From Cellulomonas hominis (lineage in GTDB: Bacteria > Actinomycetota > Actinomycetes > Actinomycetales > Cellulomonadaceae), in NCBI RefSeq assembly GCF_014201095.1, contig NZ_JACHDN010000001.1, forward strand, positions 3,038,001 through 3,102,000: 64,000 bases of DNA. Reading direction: 5' to 3'. Position 1 is the stretch's first letter, and each line of letters starts with the position of its first letter. The notes below the pieces were generated by a model, which was given only the letters and a program-made list of their open reading frames with translations, was not told the DNA's origin and ran no database searches. Positions 10,180-18,437 of this stretch are shown here, piece by piece. The translations under genes and the position numbers were made by a program.

Positions 10180-12225
10180 ATGACGCACCCGGCCGTCGCC
10201 GACCTGATCGCCCGCTCGAACCGCCTGGGCGCGGACCACCGCACCACCAACTACGCCGGCGGCAACACCTCCGCGAAGGGCACCGCCCCCGACCCGGTGA
10301 CGGGCGAGGACGTCGAGCTGCTCTGGGTCAAGGGCTCCGGCGGCGACCTCGGGACCCTGACCGAGCGCGGGCTCGCGGTGCTCCGGCTCGACCGGCTGCG
10401 CTCGCTCGTCGGCGTCTACCCCGGGGTGGACCGCGAGGACGAGATGGTCGCGGCGTTCGACTTCTGCCTGCACGGCCGGGGCGGCGCGGCGCCGTCGATC
10501 GACACCGCGATGCACGGGCTGGTCGACGCCCCGCACGTGGACCACCTGCACCCGGACGCGGGCATCGCGCTCGCGACCGCGGCCGACGGCGAGGCCCTGA
10601 CCCGCGAGGTGTTCGGCGACCGGGTCGTGTGGGTCCCGTGGCGGCGGCCGGGGTTCCAGCTGGGGCTGGACATCGCGGCGATCAAGGAGGCGAACCCGCA
10701 GGCCGTCGGCTGCGTCCTCGGCGGGCACGGCATCACCGCGTGGGGCGCGACGTCCGCCGAGGCGGAGGTGCGGTCGCTGGAGATCATCCGCACCGCCGAG
10801 GCGTACATCGAGGACCGGACCGCGCGCCTCGGCCGGCACCCCTTCGGGCACACCCGGCCCGGCTTCGTCGCGCTCGGCGACGAGGAGCGGCGGGCGCGCG
10901 CGGCGGCCCTGGCGCCGGTGATCCGCGGGCTGGCGTCCACCGACCGCCCGCAGGTCGGCCACTTCACCGACTCCGAGGTGGTCCTCGACTTCGTGTCCCG
11001 CGAGGAGCTCGGCCGGCTCGCCGCGCTCGGGACGTCCTGCCCGGACCACTTCCTGCGCACCAAGGTCTCCCCGCTGGTGCTGGACCTGCCCGCCGACGCC
11101 CCGCTGGGCGAGGCCGTCGCCCGGCTGCGGGAGCTGCACGCCGCCTACCGCGAGGACTACCGCGCGTACTACGAGCGGCACGCCACCGGCGACAGCCCGC
11201 CGATGCGCGGCGCGGACCCGGCGATCGTGCTCGTGCCCGGCGTCGGCATGTTCTCGTTCGGCAAGGACAAGCAGACCGCCCGCGTCGCCGGCGAGTTCTA
11301 CGTCAACGCCATCAACGTCATGCGCGGCGCCGAGGCGATCAGCACGTACGCCCCGATCGACGAGGCGGAGAAGTTCCGCATCGAGTACTGGGCGCTGGAG
11401 GAGGCGAAGCTCGCGCGGATGCCGCAGCCGAAGCCGCTGGCCACCCGCGTGGCGCTGGTGACCGGCGCGGGGTCGGGCATCGGGAAGGCCATCGCGGAGC
11501 GCCTGGCGGCCGAGGGCGCCTGCGTGGTGGTCGCCGACGTGAACCTCGAGGGCGCGCAGGAGGTGGCCGCCGCGCTGGGCGGACCGGACGTGGCCGTCGC
11601 CGTGCGCGCGGACGTCACCGACGAGGACGCCGTCGCCGCGCTGGTGCGGGAGTCCGTGCTGGCGTTCGGCGGGCTCGACCTGGTCGTGAACAACGCCGGG
11701 CTGTCGATCTCCAAGCCGCTGCTGGAGACCACCACCCGGGACTGGGACCTGCAGCACGACGTCATGGCGCGCGGGTCGTTCCTGGTGGCCCGCGAGGCCG
11801 CGCGGGCGATGATCCCGCAGGGCATGGGCGGCGACATCGTCTACATCGCGTCGAAGAACTCCCTGTTCGCCGGGCCGAACAACGTCGCGTACTCCGCGAC
11901 CAAGGCGGACCAGGCGCACCAGGTCCGGCTGCTGGCCGCCGAGCTCGGCGAGCACGGCATCCGGGTCAACGGCGTGAACCCGGACGGCGTCGTGCGCGGG
12001 TCCGGCATCTTCGCGGGTGGCTGGGGTGCGCAGCGCGCCGCGACCTACGGCGTCCCGGAGTCCGAGCTCGGCGCCTACTACGCCCGGCGCACCCTGCTGA
12101 AGAAGGAGGTGCTGCCGGAGCACGTGGCCGCCGCGGTGTTCGCGCTCACCGGGCCGGACCTGGTGCAGACGACCGGGCTGCACGTCCCGGTCGACTCCGG
12201 CGTCGCCGCCGCGTTCCTGCGCTGA
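10180..12225 (+). CDS. rhaEW: Bifunctional rhamnulose-1-phosphate aldolase / short-chain (lactaldehyde) dehydrogenase
   Basis: 681 residues with two fused enzymes. The first about 420 residues are a class II aldolase with zinc-site histidines (VDHLHPD and GGHGITAWG). The rest is a short-chain dehydrogenase beginning ATRVALVTGAGSGIGKA (Rossmann TGxxxGIG) with the YSATK catalytic pair and NNAG motif. Proteins of this layout (RhaEW/RhaD fusions) split L-rhamnulose-1-phosphate into DHAP and L-lactaldehyde and oxidise the aldehyde to L-lactate. ATG 10180 gives a start with no foreign N-terminal extension. The next three genes, lutABC, oxidise lactate, supporting the assignment. A LacI-type operator precedes the gene. 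No rhamnose isomerase or kinase gene is in the window. Confidence 0.87.
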   Translation: MTHPAVADLIARSNRLGADHRTTNYAGGNTSAKGTAPDPVTGEDVELLWVKGSGGDLGTLTERGLAVLRLDRLRSLVGVYPGVDREDEMVAAFDFCLHGRGGAAPSIDTAMHGLVDAPHVDHLHPDAGIALATAADGEALTREVFGDRVVWVPWRRPGFQLGLDIAAIKEANPQAVGCVLGGHGITAWGATSAEAEVRSLEIIRTAEAYIEDRTARLGRHPFGHTRPGFVALGDEERRARAAALAPVIRGLASTDRPQVGHFTDSEVVLDFVSREELGRLAALGTSCPDHFLRTKVSPLVLDLPADAPLGEAVARLRELHAAYREDYRAYYERHATGDSPPMRGADPAIVLVPGVGMFSFGKDKQTARVAGEFYVNAINVMRGAEAISTYAPIDEAEKFRIEYWALEEAKLARMPQPKPLATRVALVTGAGSGIGKAIAERLAAEGACVVVADVNLEGAQEVAAALGGPDVAVAVRADVTDEDAVAALVRESVLAFGGLDLVVNNAGLSISKPLLETTTRDWDLQHDVMARGSFLVAREAARAMIPQGMGGDIVYIASKNSLFAGPNNVAYSATKADQAHQVRLLAAELGEHGIRVNGVNPDGVVRGSGIFAGGWGAQRAATYGVPESELGAYYARRTLLKKEVLPEHVAAAVFALTGPDLVQTTGLHVPVDSGVAAAFLR

Positions 12226-12244
12226 GGGTGCGAGGCTGAGCGAC

Positions 12245-13063
12245 ATGCGGATCGCCGTGTTCACGACCTGCCTGGTCGACACGCTGTTCCCCGGTGCCGC
12301 CGCGGCCACCGTCCGGCTGCTGGAGCGCCTGGGGCACGACGTCGACGTGCCGGCGGGCCAGGCCTGCTGCGGGCAGATGCACGTCAACACCGGGTACGCG
12401 CCCGAGGCCGTCGGCGTCGTGCGCAACCACGTCCGGACGTTCGCGCCGGTGCTGGACGGGGAGTGGGACGCGGTGGTCGCGCCGTCCGGGTCCTGCGTCG
12501 GGTCCGTCCGGCACCAGCAGGCCGTGGTCGCCCGCCGGCACGGCGACCCCGCGCTCGCCGACGCCGCGACGCGGGTGGCCGGGCACACCTACGAGCTGAC
12601 CGAGCTGCTGGTCGACGTGCTGGGGGTCACCGACGTCGGGGCGTGGTTCCCGCACACGGTGACCTACCACCCGACGTGCCACTCGCTGCGGATGCTGCGC
12701 GTCGGCGACCGGCCCACCCGGCTGCTGCGGGCCGTCGAGGGGCTGGAGCTGCGGGACCTGCCGGACACCGACCAGTGCTGCGGGTTCGGCGGGACGTTCG
12801 CCCTGAAGAACTCGGCGACGTCGTCGGCGATGGTCCAGGACAAGGCCGAGGCGGTGCGCTCGACCGGCGCGGAGGTGCTGACGGCGGGGGACTGGTCCTG
12901 CCTGATGAACATCGACGGGGCCCTGCGGCGGACCGGGGCCGGGACGCGCGCGGTGCACCTCGCGGAGATCCTGGCGTCGACACGGGAGCGGCCGTGGGCC
13001 CCGGCCCCGGAGCCCGGCGGGCGGCGGGGGCGCCGGGCGCCGCGGGCGGGGGTGGCGCGGTGA
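12245..13063 (+). CDS. lutA: Lactate utilization iron-sulfur protein LutA
   Basis: 272 residues of the (Fe-S)-binding LutA/YkgE family. It contains the two CCG domains: QACCGQMHVNTGYAP (about residues 38-52) and DQCCGFGGTFALKNSATS (about 176-193), plus YHPTCHSLRMLR. LutA is one of three cytosolic subunits that oxidise L-lactate to pyruvate without LldD. The C-terminal tail is Gly/Arg/Pro-rich. It starts 19 nt after the aldolase fusion, and its stop overlaps the GTG of lutB, so the genes are coupled. Confidence 0.9.
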   Translation: MRIAVFTTCLVDTLFPGAAAATVRLLERLGHDVDVPAGQACCGQMHVNTGYAPEAVGVVRNHVRTFAPVLDGEWDAVVAPSGSCVGSVRHQQAVVARRHGDPALADAATRVAGHTYELTELLVDVLGVTDVGAWFPHTVTYHPTCHSLRMLRVGDRPTRLLRAVEGLELRDLPDTDQCCGFGGTFALKNSATSSAMVQDKAEAVRSTGAEVLTAGDWSCLMNIDGALRRTGAGTRAVHLAEILASTRERPWAPAPEPGGRRGRRAPRAGVAR

Positions 13064-14586
13064 TCGTCGAGCTCGGGATGCCGGGCGTCGCCCCCAAGCC
13101 CGCCGCCCACCCGGACGACCCGCTGCGCTGGGGGCCGACGTTCCCGGCGGCCGCGGACGTCACCCTGGCGGACGCCCAGATGCGGGGCAACCTGCGCCGG
13201 GCGACGCGGACCATCCGGGACAAGCGGCTGGCCGTCACCGCGGAGCTCCCGGACTGGGAGGCGCTGCGCGACGCCGGCTCCGCGGTGAAGGCCGACGTGA
13301 TGGCGCGGCTCCCGGAGCTGCTCGAGCAGCTCGAGGCCTCCGTCACCGCGCGCGGCGGCGTCGTGCACTGGGCCCGCGACGCGGCGGAGGCGAACCGGAT
13401 CGTCACGGACATCGTGCGGGCCACCGGCGCCCGCGAGGTGGTCAAGGTCAAGTCGATGGCCACCCAGGAGATCGGGCTGAACGAGCACCTCGAGTCGGAG
13501 GGGATCGAGGCCACCGAGACCGACCTCGCGGAGCTGATCGTGCAGCTCGCCGGGGACCTGCCGTCGCACATCCTCGTGCCGGCCATCCACCGCAACCGGG
13601 ACGAGATCCGGCAGATCTTCACCGACCGGATGGGCGACGCCCCGCCCGACCTCACGGCCGAGCCGCGCGTGCTCGCCGAGGCCGCCCGCGCCCACCTGCG
13701 CGCCCGGTTCCTGCGGGCCGGCGTCGCGGTCAGCGGCGCGAACCTGGCGGTCGCGGAGACCGGGACCGTCGCCGTCGTGGAGTCCGAGGGCAACGGGCGG
13801 ATGTGCCTGACCCTGCCGCGCACCCTCGTCACGGTCATGGGCATCGAGAAGGTGCTGCCGGCGTTCGCCGACCTCGAGGTGTTCCTGCAGCTGCTGCCGC
13901 GGTCCTCGACCGGCGAGCGGATGAACCCGTACACGTCGATGTGGACCGGCGTGACGCCCGGGGACGGGCCGCAGGAGTTCCACCTGGTGCTGCTGGACAA
14001 CGGCCGCACCCGGGCGCTCGCCGACGAGGTCGGGCGGCAGGCGCTGCACTGCATCCGGTGCTCGGCGTGCCTCAACGTGTGCCCCGTCTACGAGCGGACC
14101 GGCGGGCACGCGTACGGCTCGGTGTACCCGGGGCCGATCGGGGCGATCCTCACCCCGCAGCTGCTCGGCGTCGGCGCGCCCGGCGGCGACCCGCACGACC
14201 CCGCCGCCACGCTGCCGTTCGCGTCCTCGCTGTGCGGGGCGTGCTTCGACGCGTGCCCGGTGAAGATCGACATCCCGTCCGCGCTGGTGCACCTGCGCGA
14301 GCGCGCCACGCACCCCGGCGGCCGGGCGGCGCCCGGGGCGGTCACGGCGGCGATGGGCGGGGCGGCGTTCGTGCTGTCGGGCGGCACGCGGTTCCGGTGG
14401 GCCGGACGAGCGATGGCGCTCGCGGGGCGGCTGACGCGCGGGCACCGGTTCCGGCGGCTGCCGTTCCCCGGGTCGCGGTGGACGGTCAGCCGGGACACCC
14501 CGGCGCTGCCGGGCCGGACGTTCCGGGACTCCTGGGCCGCGCGCCGGCGACGGGCGGGCCGCGGACGGGCGGGGGAGACGCGATGA
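13060..14586 (+). CDS. lutB: Lactate utilization iron-sulfur protein LutB
   Basis: 508 residues beginning with GTG 13060 inside the lutA stop (GTGA). The LutB/YkgF core (about residues 60-320) is followed by a ferredoxin-like domain with CIRCSACLNVCPVYERTGG and SLCGACFDACPVKIDIPSAL, ligands for two 4Fe-4S clusters. It is the electron-transfer subunit of the L-lactate oxidising LutABC complex. The C-terminal about 100 residues are basic and less conserved. The stop overlaps the lutC start (ATGA). Confidence 0.92.
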   Translation: MIVELGMPGVAPKPAAHPDDPLRWGPTFPAAADVTLADAQMRGNLRRATRTIRDKRLAVTAELPDWEALRDAGSAVKADVMARLPELLEQLEASVTARGGVVHWARDAAEANRIVTDIVRATGAREVVKVKSMATQEIGLNEHLESEGIEATETDLAELIVQLAGDLPSHILVPAIHRNRDEIRQIFTDRMGDAPPDLTAEPRVLAEAARAHLRARFLRAGVAVSGANLAVAETGTVAVVESEGNGRMCLTLPRTLVTVMGIEKVLPAFADLEVFLQLLPRSSTGERMNPYTSMWTGVTPGDGPQEFHLVLLDNGRTRALADEVGRQALHCIRCSACLNVCPVYERTGGHAYGSVYPGPIGAILTPQLLGVGAPGGDPHDPAATLPFASSLCGACFDACPVKIDIPSALVHLRERATHPGGRAAPGAVTAAMGGAAFVLSGGTRFRWAGRAMALAGRLTRGHRFRRLPFPGSRWTVSRDTPALPGRTFRDSWAARRRRAGRGRAGETR

Positions 14587-15227
14587 CCGGGGACGCGCGG
14601 GCCGAGGTGCTGGGACGGGTGCGGGCGGCGCTCGCCGGGTCGGCGCCCGCCGGGCCGGTCCCACGGGGGTACCGGGCGGCGGGCTCGCTCGCGGCGCCCG
14701 GCGCCCCCGCGCTGGTGGAGCGCCTGGTGGACCGGCTGGTCGACTACCGGGCGGCGGTCGCCCGGACCACGGCCGCGGACCTGCCGGCCGCCGTCGCCGC
14801 GCAGCTCGCCGGGGCGGGGTCGGTCGTCGTGCCGCCGGGGCTGGACGCCGCCTGGCTCGGGGCCCTCGGCGCCGACGTCGCCGTGCGCCGGGACGACCCG
14901 CCGCTCACGCACGCCGACCTGGACGGCACCGGCGCGGTCCTCACCGCCTGCCGGGTCGCCGTGGCGGAGACCGGGACGATCGTGCTCGACGCCGCCCCCG
15001 ACCAGGGGCGCCGGGCGCTGACGCTGCTGCCCGACCGGCACGTGTGCGTCGTGCGGGCGGACCAGGTCGTCGCCGGGGTGCCGGACGCCGTCGCGCTGCT
15101 CGGCGCGCACCCGGAGCGCCCGCTGACCTGGGTGTCCGGGCCGAGCGCGACGAGCGACATCGAGCTCGTGCGGGTCGAGGGCGTGCACGGTCCGCGGGAC
15201 CTGCGGGTGCTGCTGGTCGCCGGGTAG
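14583..15227 (+). CDS. lutC: Lactate utilization protein LutC
   Basis: 214 residues. It begins at ATG 14583, four bases inside lutB. It shows the LUD-domain sequence of LutC/Ykg[28 protein letters not shown] and a terminal [19 protein letters not shown]. It completes the three-subunit lactate oxidation module. The next gene is 47 nt downstream and probably belongs to another function, so the operon likely ends here. Confidence 0.92.
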   Translation: MTGDARAEVLGRVRAALAGSAPAGPVPRGYRAAGSLAAPGAPALVERLVDRLVDYRAAVARTTAADLPAAVAAQLAGAGSVVVPPGLDAAWLGALGADVAVRRDDPPLTHADLDGTGAVLTACRVAVAETGTIVLDAAPDQGRRALTLLPDRHVCVVRADQVVAGVPDAVALLGAHPERPLTWVSGPSATSDIELVRVEGVHGPRDLRVLLVAG

Positions 15228-15274
15228 CCCGCGCCCGGCGCGCGGGCGCGGGCCTCCGGCGGTAGACAGGAGGC

Positions 15275-16192
15275 GTGGGGGACGCCGTCGAGGACCCGCG
15301 CGTCACCGTGGTCGTGATGAGCCGCGACCGGTGCGCCGAGCTGGTCGCGTCCCTGGGGCGGCACCGCGCGCCCGTCGTGCTGGTCGACAACGGCTCGACG
15401 GACGGCACCGCGGGCGCCGTGCGCGCCGCCCACCCCCGGGTGCGCGTCGTCGAGGCCGGCCGGAACCTCGGGGCCGCGGCCCGGACGCTCGGGGTCCGGC
15501 TCGCCCGGACGCCCTACGTGGCGTTCGCGGACGACGACTCCTGGTGGGCGCCGGGCTCGCTCGCCCGCGCGGCCGCCGTGCTCGACGCCGACCCCGGCGT
15601 CGCCGTGGTGCAGGCGGGGATCCTCGTCGGGCCGGACGAGCGGCCGGACCCGTTCTGCGCGGTGCTCGCCGCCTCGCCGCTGCCGCGCTCCCCGCGCACG
15701 GACCTGCCCGCGGTGCTCGGCTTCGTGGCGTGCGCGGCGATGGTCCGCCGGGGCGCGTTCCTCGCCGCCGGCGGGTTCGACGACGTCGTGCGGTTCCCGG
15801 GGGAGGAGGAGCGGCTGGCGCTCGACCTGGCCGCCGCCGGGCACGTCCTGGTGCACGACCCCGCGGCCGTGGTGCACCACCACCCGTCCCCGCGCCGCGG
15901 CGACCCCGCCGCCCGGGCGGCGGCCGTGACCCGCAGCCGGCTGCTCACCGCCGCGCTGCGCCTGCCGTGGCCGTACGTCGCGCGGGACGCGGCCGGCGCG
16001 GTGCGCACGCCCGCGGGGCGCCGGGGGGTCCGCGCCGCCCTGCCCGACCTGCCGCGCGCGCTGGCCCGGCGACGGCCGGTGCCGCCGCGGGTCCGGCGGC
16101 TGCGGGCGCTGCTGGCCGCGCCGGCGCAGCCCGCCCCCTCCCGGACCGCGCCCTCCCCGCGCGTGCCCGCCGGCCCGGAGGACCCGCCATGA
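15275..16192 (+). CDS. Family 2 glycosyltransferase
   Basis: 305 residues from GTG 15275 (AGGAGGC ribosome site just upstream). The GT-A fold has the nucleotide-binding N-terminus [24 protein letters not shown] and the metal-binding DDD at [17 protein letters not shown] long basic, proline-rich tail follows residue 240. It should transfer a sugar from a nucleotide donor; acceptor unknown. Its stop overlaps the epimerase start (ATGA), tying it to the damaged surface-sugar cluster downstream. Confidence 0.83.
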   Translation: MGDAVEDPRVTVVVMSRDRCAELVASLGRHRAPVVLVDNGSTDGTAGAVRAAHPRVRVVEAGRNLGAAARTLGVRLARTPYVAFADDDSWWAPGSLARAAAVLDADPGVAVVQAGILVGPDERPDPFCAVLAASPLPRSPRTDLPAVLGFVACAAMVRRGAFLAAGGFDDVVRFPGEEERLALDLAAAGHVLVHDPAAVVHHHPSPRRGDPAARAAAVTRSRLLTAALRLPWPYVARDAAGAVRTPAGRRGVRAALPDLPRALARRRPVPPRVRRLRALLAAPAQPAPSRTAPSPRVPAGPEDPP

Positions 16193-16645
16193 CCCGCCCC
16201 CGCGAGCCGTTCCGCCGCGCGGTCGTGACCGGCGGCGCGGGGTTCCTCGGCAGCCACCTGTGCACCGCCCTGCGCGCCGCAGGGACGGAGGTCGTGTGCC
16301 TGGACAGCTTCCTCACCGGCACCCCGGCCAACGTGGCGCACCTGACCGACGACCCCGGCTTCCGGCTGCTGCGGTGCGACCTCACCGACTACGTGCACGT
16401 GCCCGGCCCGGTCGACGTCGTCCTGCACCTCGCCTCGCCCGCCTCGCCGGTGGACTACCTGCAGCTGCCGATCCAGACGCTCAAGGTCGGCGCGCTCGGG
16501 ACGCTGCACGCCCTCGGTCTGGCCAAGGACAAGGGCGCGCGCTTCCTGCTCGCCTCGACGTCCGAGGTGTACGGCGACCCGCAGGTGCACCCGCAGCCCG
16601 AGAGCTACTGGGGGCACGTGAACCCCATCGGGCCGCGCGGCGTGC
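16189..16645 (+). pseudogene. NAD-dependent sugar epimerase/decarboxylase, 3' half deleted
   Basis: Begins normally: [11 protein letters not shown] for NAD binding, [23 protein letters not shown] and [10 protein letters not shown], characteristic of UDP-glucuronate decarboxylase / dTDP-glucose dehydratase-like SDRs. The recognisable sequence stops after about 152 residues at [13 protein letters not shown], where relatives continue with the catalytic YxxxK helix, against 310-340 residues normally. From about 16645 the DNA instead encodes the interior of an alpha/beta hydrolase in another frame. The reading frame stays open by chance through that region. The enzyme must be inactive. The exact joint is uncertain by a few bases. 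Confidence 0.85.
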
Positions 16646-17155
16646 CTCGCCGAGGTCGTGCTGGCGGTGCTGCGGCACCGCGGGCTCGCCGGCGCGGTGC
16701 TGGTCGGGCACTCGATGGGCGCGCAGGTCGTGGCCGAGGCGATGCTCCGCGACCCCGAGGCCGTCCGCCGCGCCGTGCTGGTCGGTCCCGTCGTCGACCC
16801 GTCCGGTGCGACGGTCGCGCAGCAGGCGCTCCGGCTCGCGCGCGACGGCCGCCACGAGCCCGCCGGGGTGAACGCCGTCGTGGCGACGGACTACCTGCGC
16901 GCGGGGCCGCGGTGGTACTCGGCGGTGCTGCCGCACATGTTCGCCTACGACACCGCCGCCGGCGTCGCCCGGCTGCCCGGCCCCGTCGTCGTCGCCCGCG
17001 GCGAGCGGGACCCCGTCGCCTCGCGGGAGTGGGTCCGCCGGCTCGCGGACCTCGCGCCGTCCGGCACCGCCCGGGAGGTGCCGCGCGCCGGGCACGTCGC
17101 GATGGCCACGCACGCGCCGCTGGTGGCGCGCTGGGTGCGGGAGGACCCGTCGTGA
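16643..17155 (+). pseudogene. Alpha/beta hydrolase, 5' part deleted
   Basis: In the second forward frame the text [28 protein letters not shown] joins the epimerase remnant directly. The nucleophile elbow GHSMG, the acid-bearing RGERDPV and the histidine in RAGHVAM are kept. The first about 80-90 residues of the fold, with the oxyanion hole, are absent. No start codon with a ribosome site remains, except internal candidates such as GTG 16658. The stop overlaps the next hydrolase's GTG. I infer that one deletion removed the epimerase 3' half, any genes between and this 5' part. Confidence 0.83.
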
Positions 17156-17844
17156 GCCTGCTGCGCGAGACGGCCTGGCGCGTCGCCGACTACGCGTACG
17201 CGGCCGCGCGCCAGGTGGCCGGGCTGCTCTCGCGCACCACCCCTGACGCGTACACCCGCCCGAGTCCAGCCCGGGGGCCCGCGGTGCTGCTGCTGCCCGG
17301 CGTGTGGGAGTCCTGGCGGTTCCTGGAGCCGCTGGCCCGCGCGCTGCACGACCGCGGCCACCCCGTGCACGTCGTCGCCCCGTTCGGCCTGAACCGCCAG
17401 GGCGTCCCGCACATGGCCGACCTCGCCGCCGCGCACCTGCTCGAGGCCGACCTCCGGGACGTGGTCGTGGTCGCGCACTCCAAGGGCGGCCTGATCGGGA
17501 AGTCCCTCATGGGCCGCGCCGACGTGGGGGACCGGGTGCTCGGGATGGTCGCGATCAACACCCCGTTCTCGGGGTCCCCGTACGCCCGGTACCTGCCGCT
17601 GCCCTCGGTCCGGGTGTTCCGGCCCGACGACGCGGTGCTCACCGCGCTCGCGGCGCAGCGGGCCGACCACGGGCGGATCGTGTCGGTGGCGACCGTGTGG
17701 GACCCGCACATCCCCGGGGGCAGCGGGCTGCCCGGCGCGCGGTCGGTGGCGCTGCGCACGCCGGGGCACTTCCGGTCGCTGACGGACCCGGACCTGCTGC
17801 CGGTCGTGCTGACGGAGCTCCGGGGGTTCGCGCGGGCGGGGTGA
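17152..17844 (+). CDS. Alpha/beta-fold hydrolase (lipase/esterase-like)
   Basis: 230 residues from GTG 17152, overlapping the preceding stop. It contains [14 protein letters not shown] (oxyanion strand), [18 protein letters not shown] (nucleophile Ser in AHSKG) and a C-terminal [13 protein letters not shown] that may supply the histidine. It resembles actinobacterial triacylglycerol-lipase/PGAP1-like hydrolases. No signal peptide is obvious, though residues 10-30 are amphipathic. The substrate is unknown. It is the last gene of the damaged cluster. Confidence 0.75.
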   Translation: MSLLRETAWRVADYAYAAARQVAGLLSRTTPDAYTRPSPARGPAVLLLPGVWESWRFLEPLARALHDRGHPVHVVAPFGLNRQGVPHMADLAAAHLLEADLRDVVVVAHSKGGLIGKSLMGRADVGDRVLGMVAINTPFSGSPYARYLPLPSVRVFRPDDAVLTALAAQRADHGRIVSVATVWDPHIPGGSGLPGARSVALRTPGHFRSLTDPDLLPVVLTELRGFARAG

Positions 17845-17851
17845 CGGCTGT

Positions 17852-17881
17852 TCGACAGGTGTTGGACGCGGTGCGTACCAT
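17852..17881 (+). promoter_or_regulatory. Leaderless promoter candidate of the first mazEF pair
   Basis: A -35-like TCGACA (17852-17857) and a -10-like TACCAT (17876-17881) are 18 nt apart. The -10 box ends 6 nt before the antitoxin ATG at 17888, so transcription would begin at or next to the start codon. No Shine-Dalgarno sequence is present. Confidence 0.45.
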
Positions 17882-17887
17882 GGTCGC

Positions 17888-18091
17888 ATGCCCACCAAGC
17901 CCATCGGGTTCCGGCCCAACGCGGAGGACCAGCGCATCCTCGACGACGTGGCCCGCGAGGGTCAGACGGCGACCACGGCGCTCCGTCGCGGTCTTCGCCT
18001 GCTCGACCACGAGCGCTGGCTCGACCAGGCGCGGGCCGATGCGGCCCGGATCCGCGACGAGGACCTCGACGCCGAGCCGGACGCCTGGTGA
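17888..18091 (+). CDS. MazE-like antitoxin (toxin-antitoxin pair 1)
   Basis: 67 residues. A short N-terminal beta/helix segment (IGFRPNAEDQRILDDVAREGQTATTALRRGLRLL) is suited to ribbon-helix-helix DNA binding; an acidic tail (IRDEDLDAEPDAW) should wrap the toxin. Small size, overlap with the toxin (GTGA) and order antitoxin-toxin identify its role. It probably represses its own promoter together with the toxin. Exact antitoxin family uncertain. Confidence 0.78.
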   Translation: MPTKPIGFRPNAEDQRILDDVAREGQTATTALRRGLRLLDHERWLDQARADAARIRDEDLDAEPDAW

Positions 18092-18423
18092 TCCGCGGCG
18101 CGGTCTACCGGGTCGACCTCGGTCGACCGCGGGGGCACGAGCAGGGTGGCCGCCGCTACGGGGTGGTCCTCTCGCCGACCGACATGCCGTGGTCGGTCGC
18201 GACGATCGCCCCGACGTCCACGAGCGCGCAGGCGTCGGTGTTCCGGCCCGAGCTGGAGATCGCGGGGCGGACGACCCGGGTGCTCGTGGACCAGCTCCGG
18301 ACGCTCGACGTCGACCACGTCCACGGCGAGCCCGTGGACTACCTGAGCCGTGACCAGCTCGCCGAGATCGAGCACGCGCTGGCGCACTACCTCGGCCTGG
18401 TCCTCACGACCGTCGCCGACTGA
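18088..18423 (+). CDS. mazF: MazF/PemK-family mRNA interferase (toxin-antitoxin pair 1)
   Basis: 111 residues from GTG 18088. It has the MazF fold signatures GAVYRVDLG at the N-terminus, then RYGVVLSPTDM, VATIAPTSTSAQ and RVLVDQLRTLDVDHV. Family members cut mRNA at short motifs, stopping growth when the antitoxin is degraded. It is coupled to the antitoxin by a 4-nt overlap. A second, only distantly similar MazF lies at 52193. Convergent with NDH-2, 14 nt away. Confidence 0.88.
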   Translation: MIRGAVYRVDLGRPRGHEQGGRRYGVVLSPTDMPWSVATIAPTSTSAQASVFRPELEIAGRTTRVLVDQLRTLDVDHVHGEPVDYLSRDQLAEIEHALAHYLGLVLTTVAD

Positions 18424-18437
18424 CGTCCCCGAGCGGG

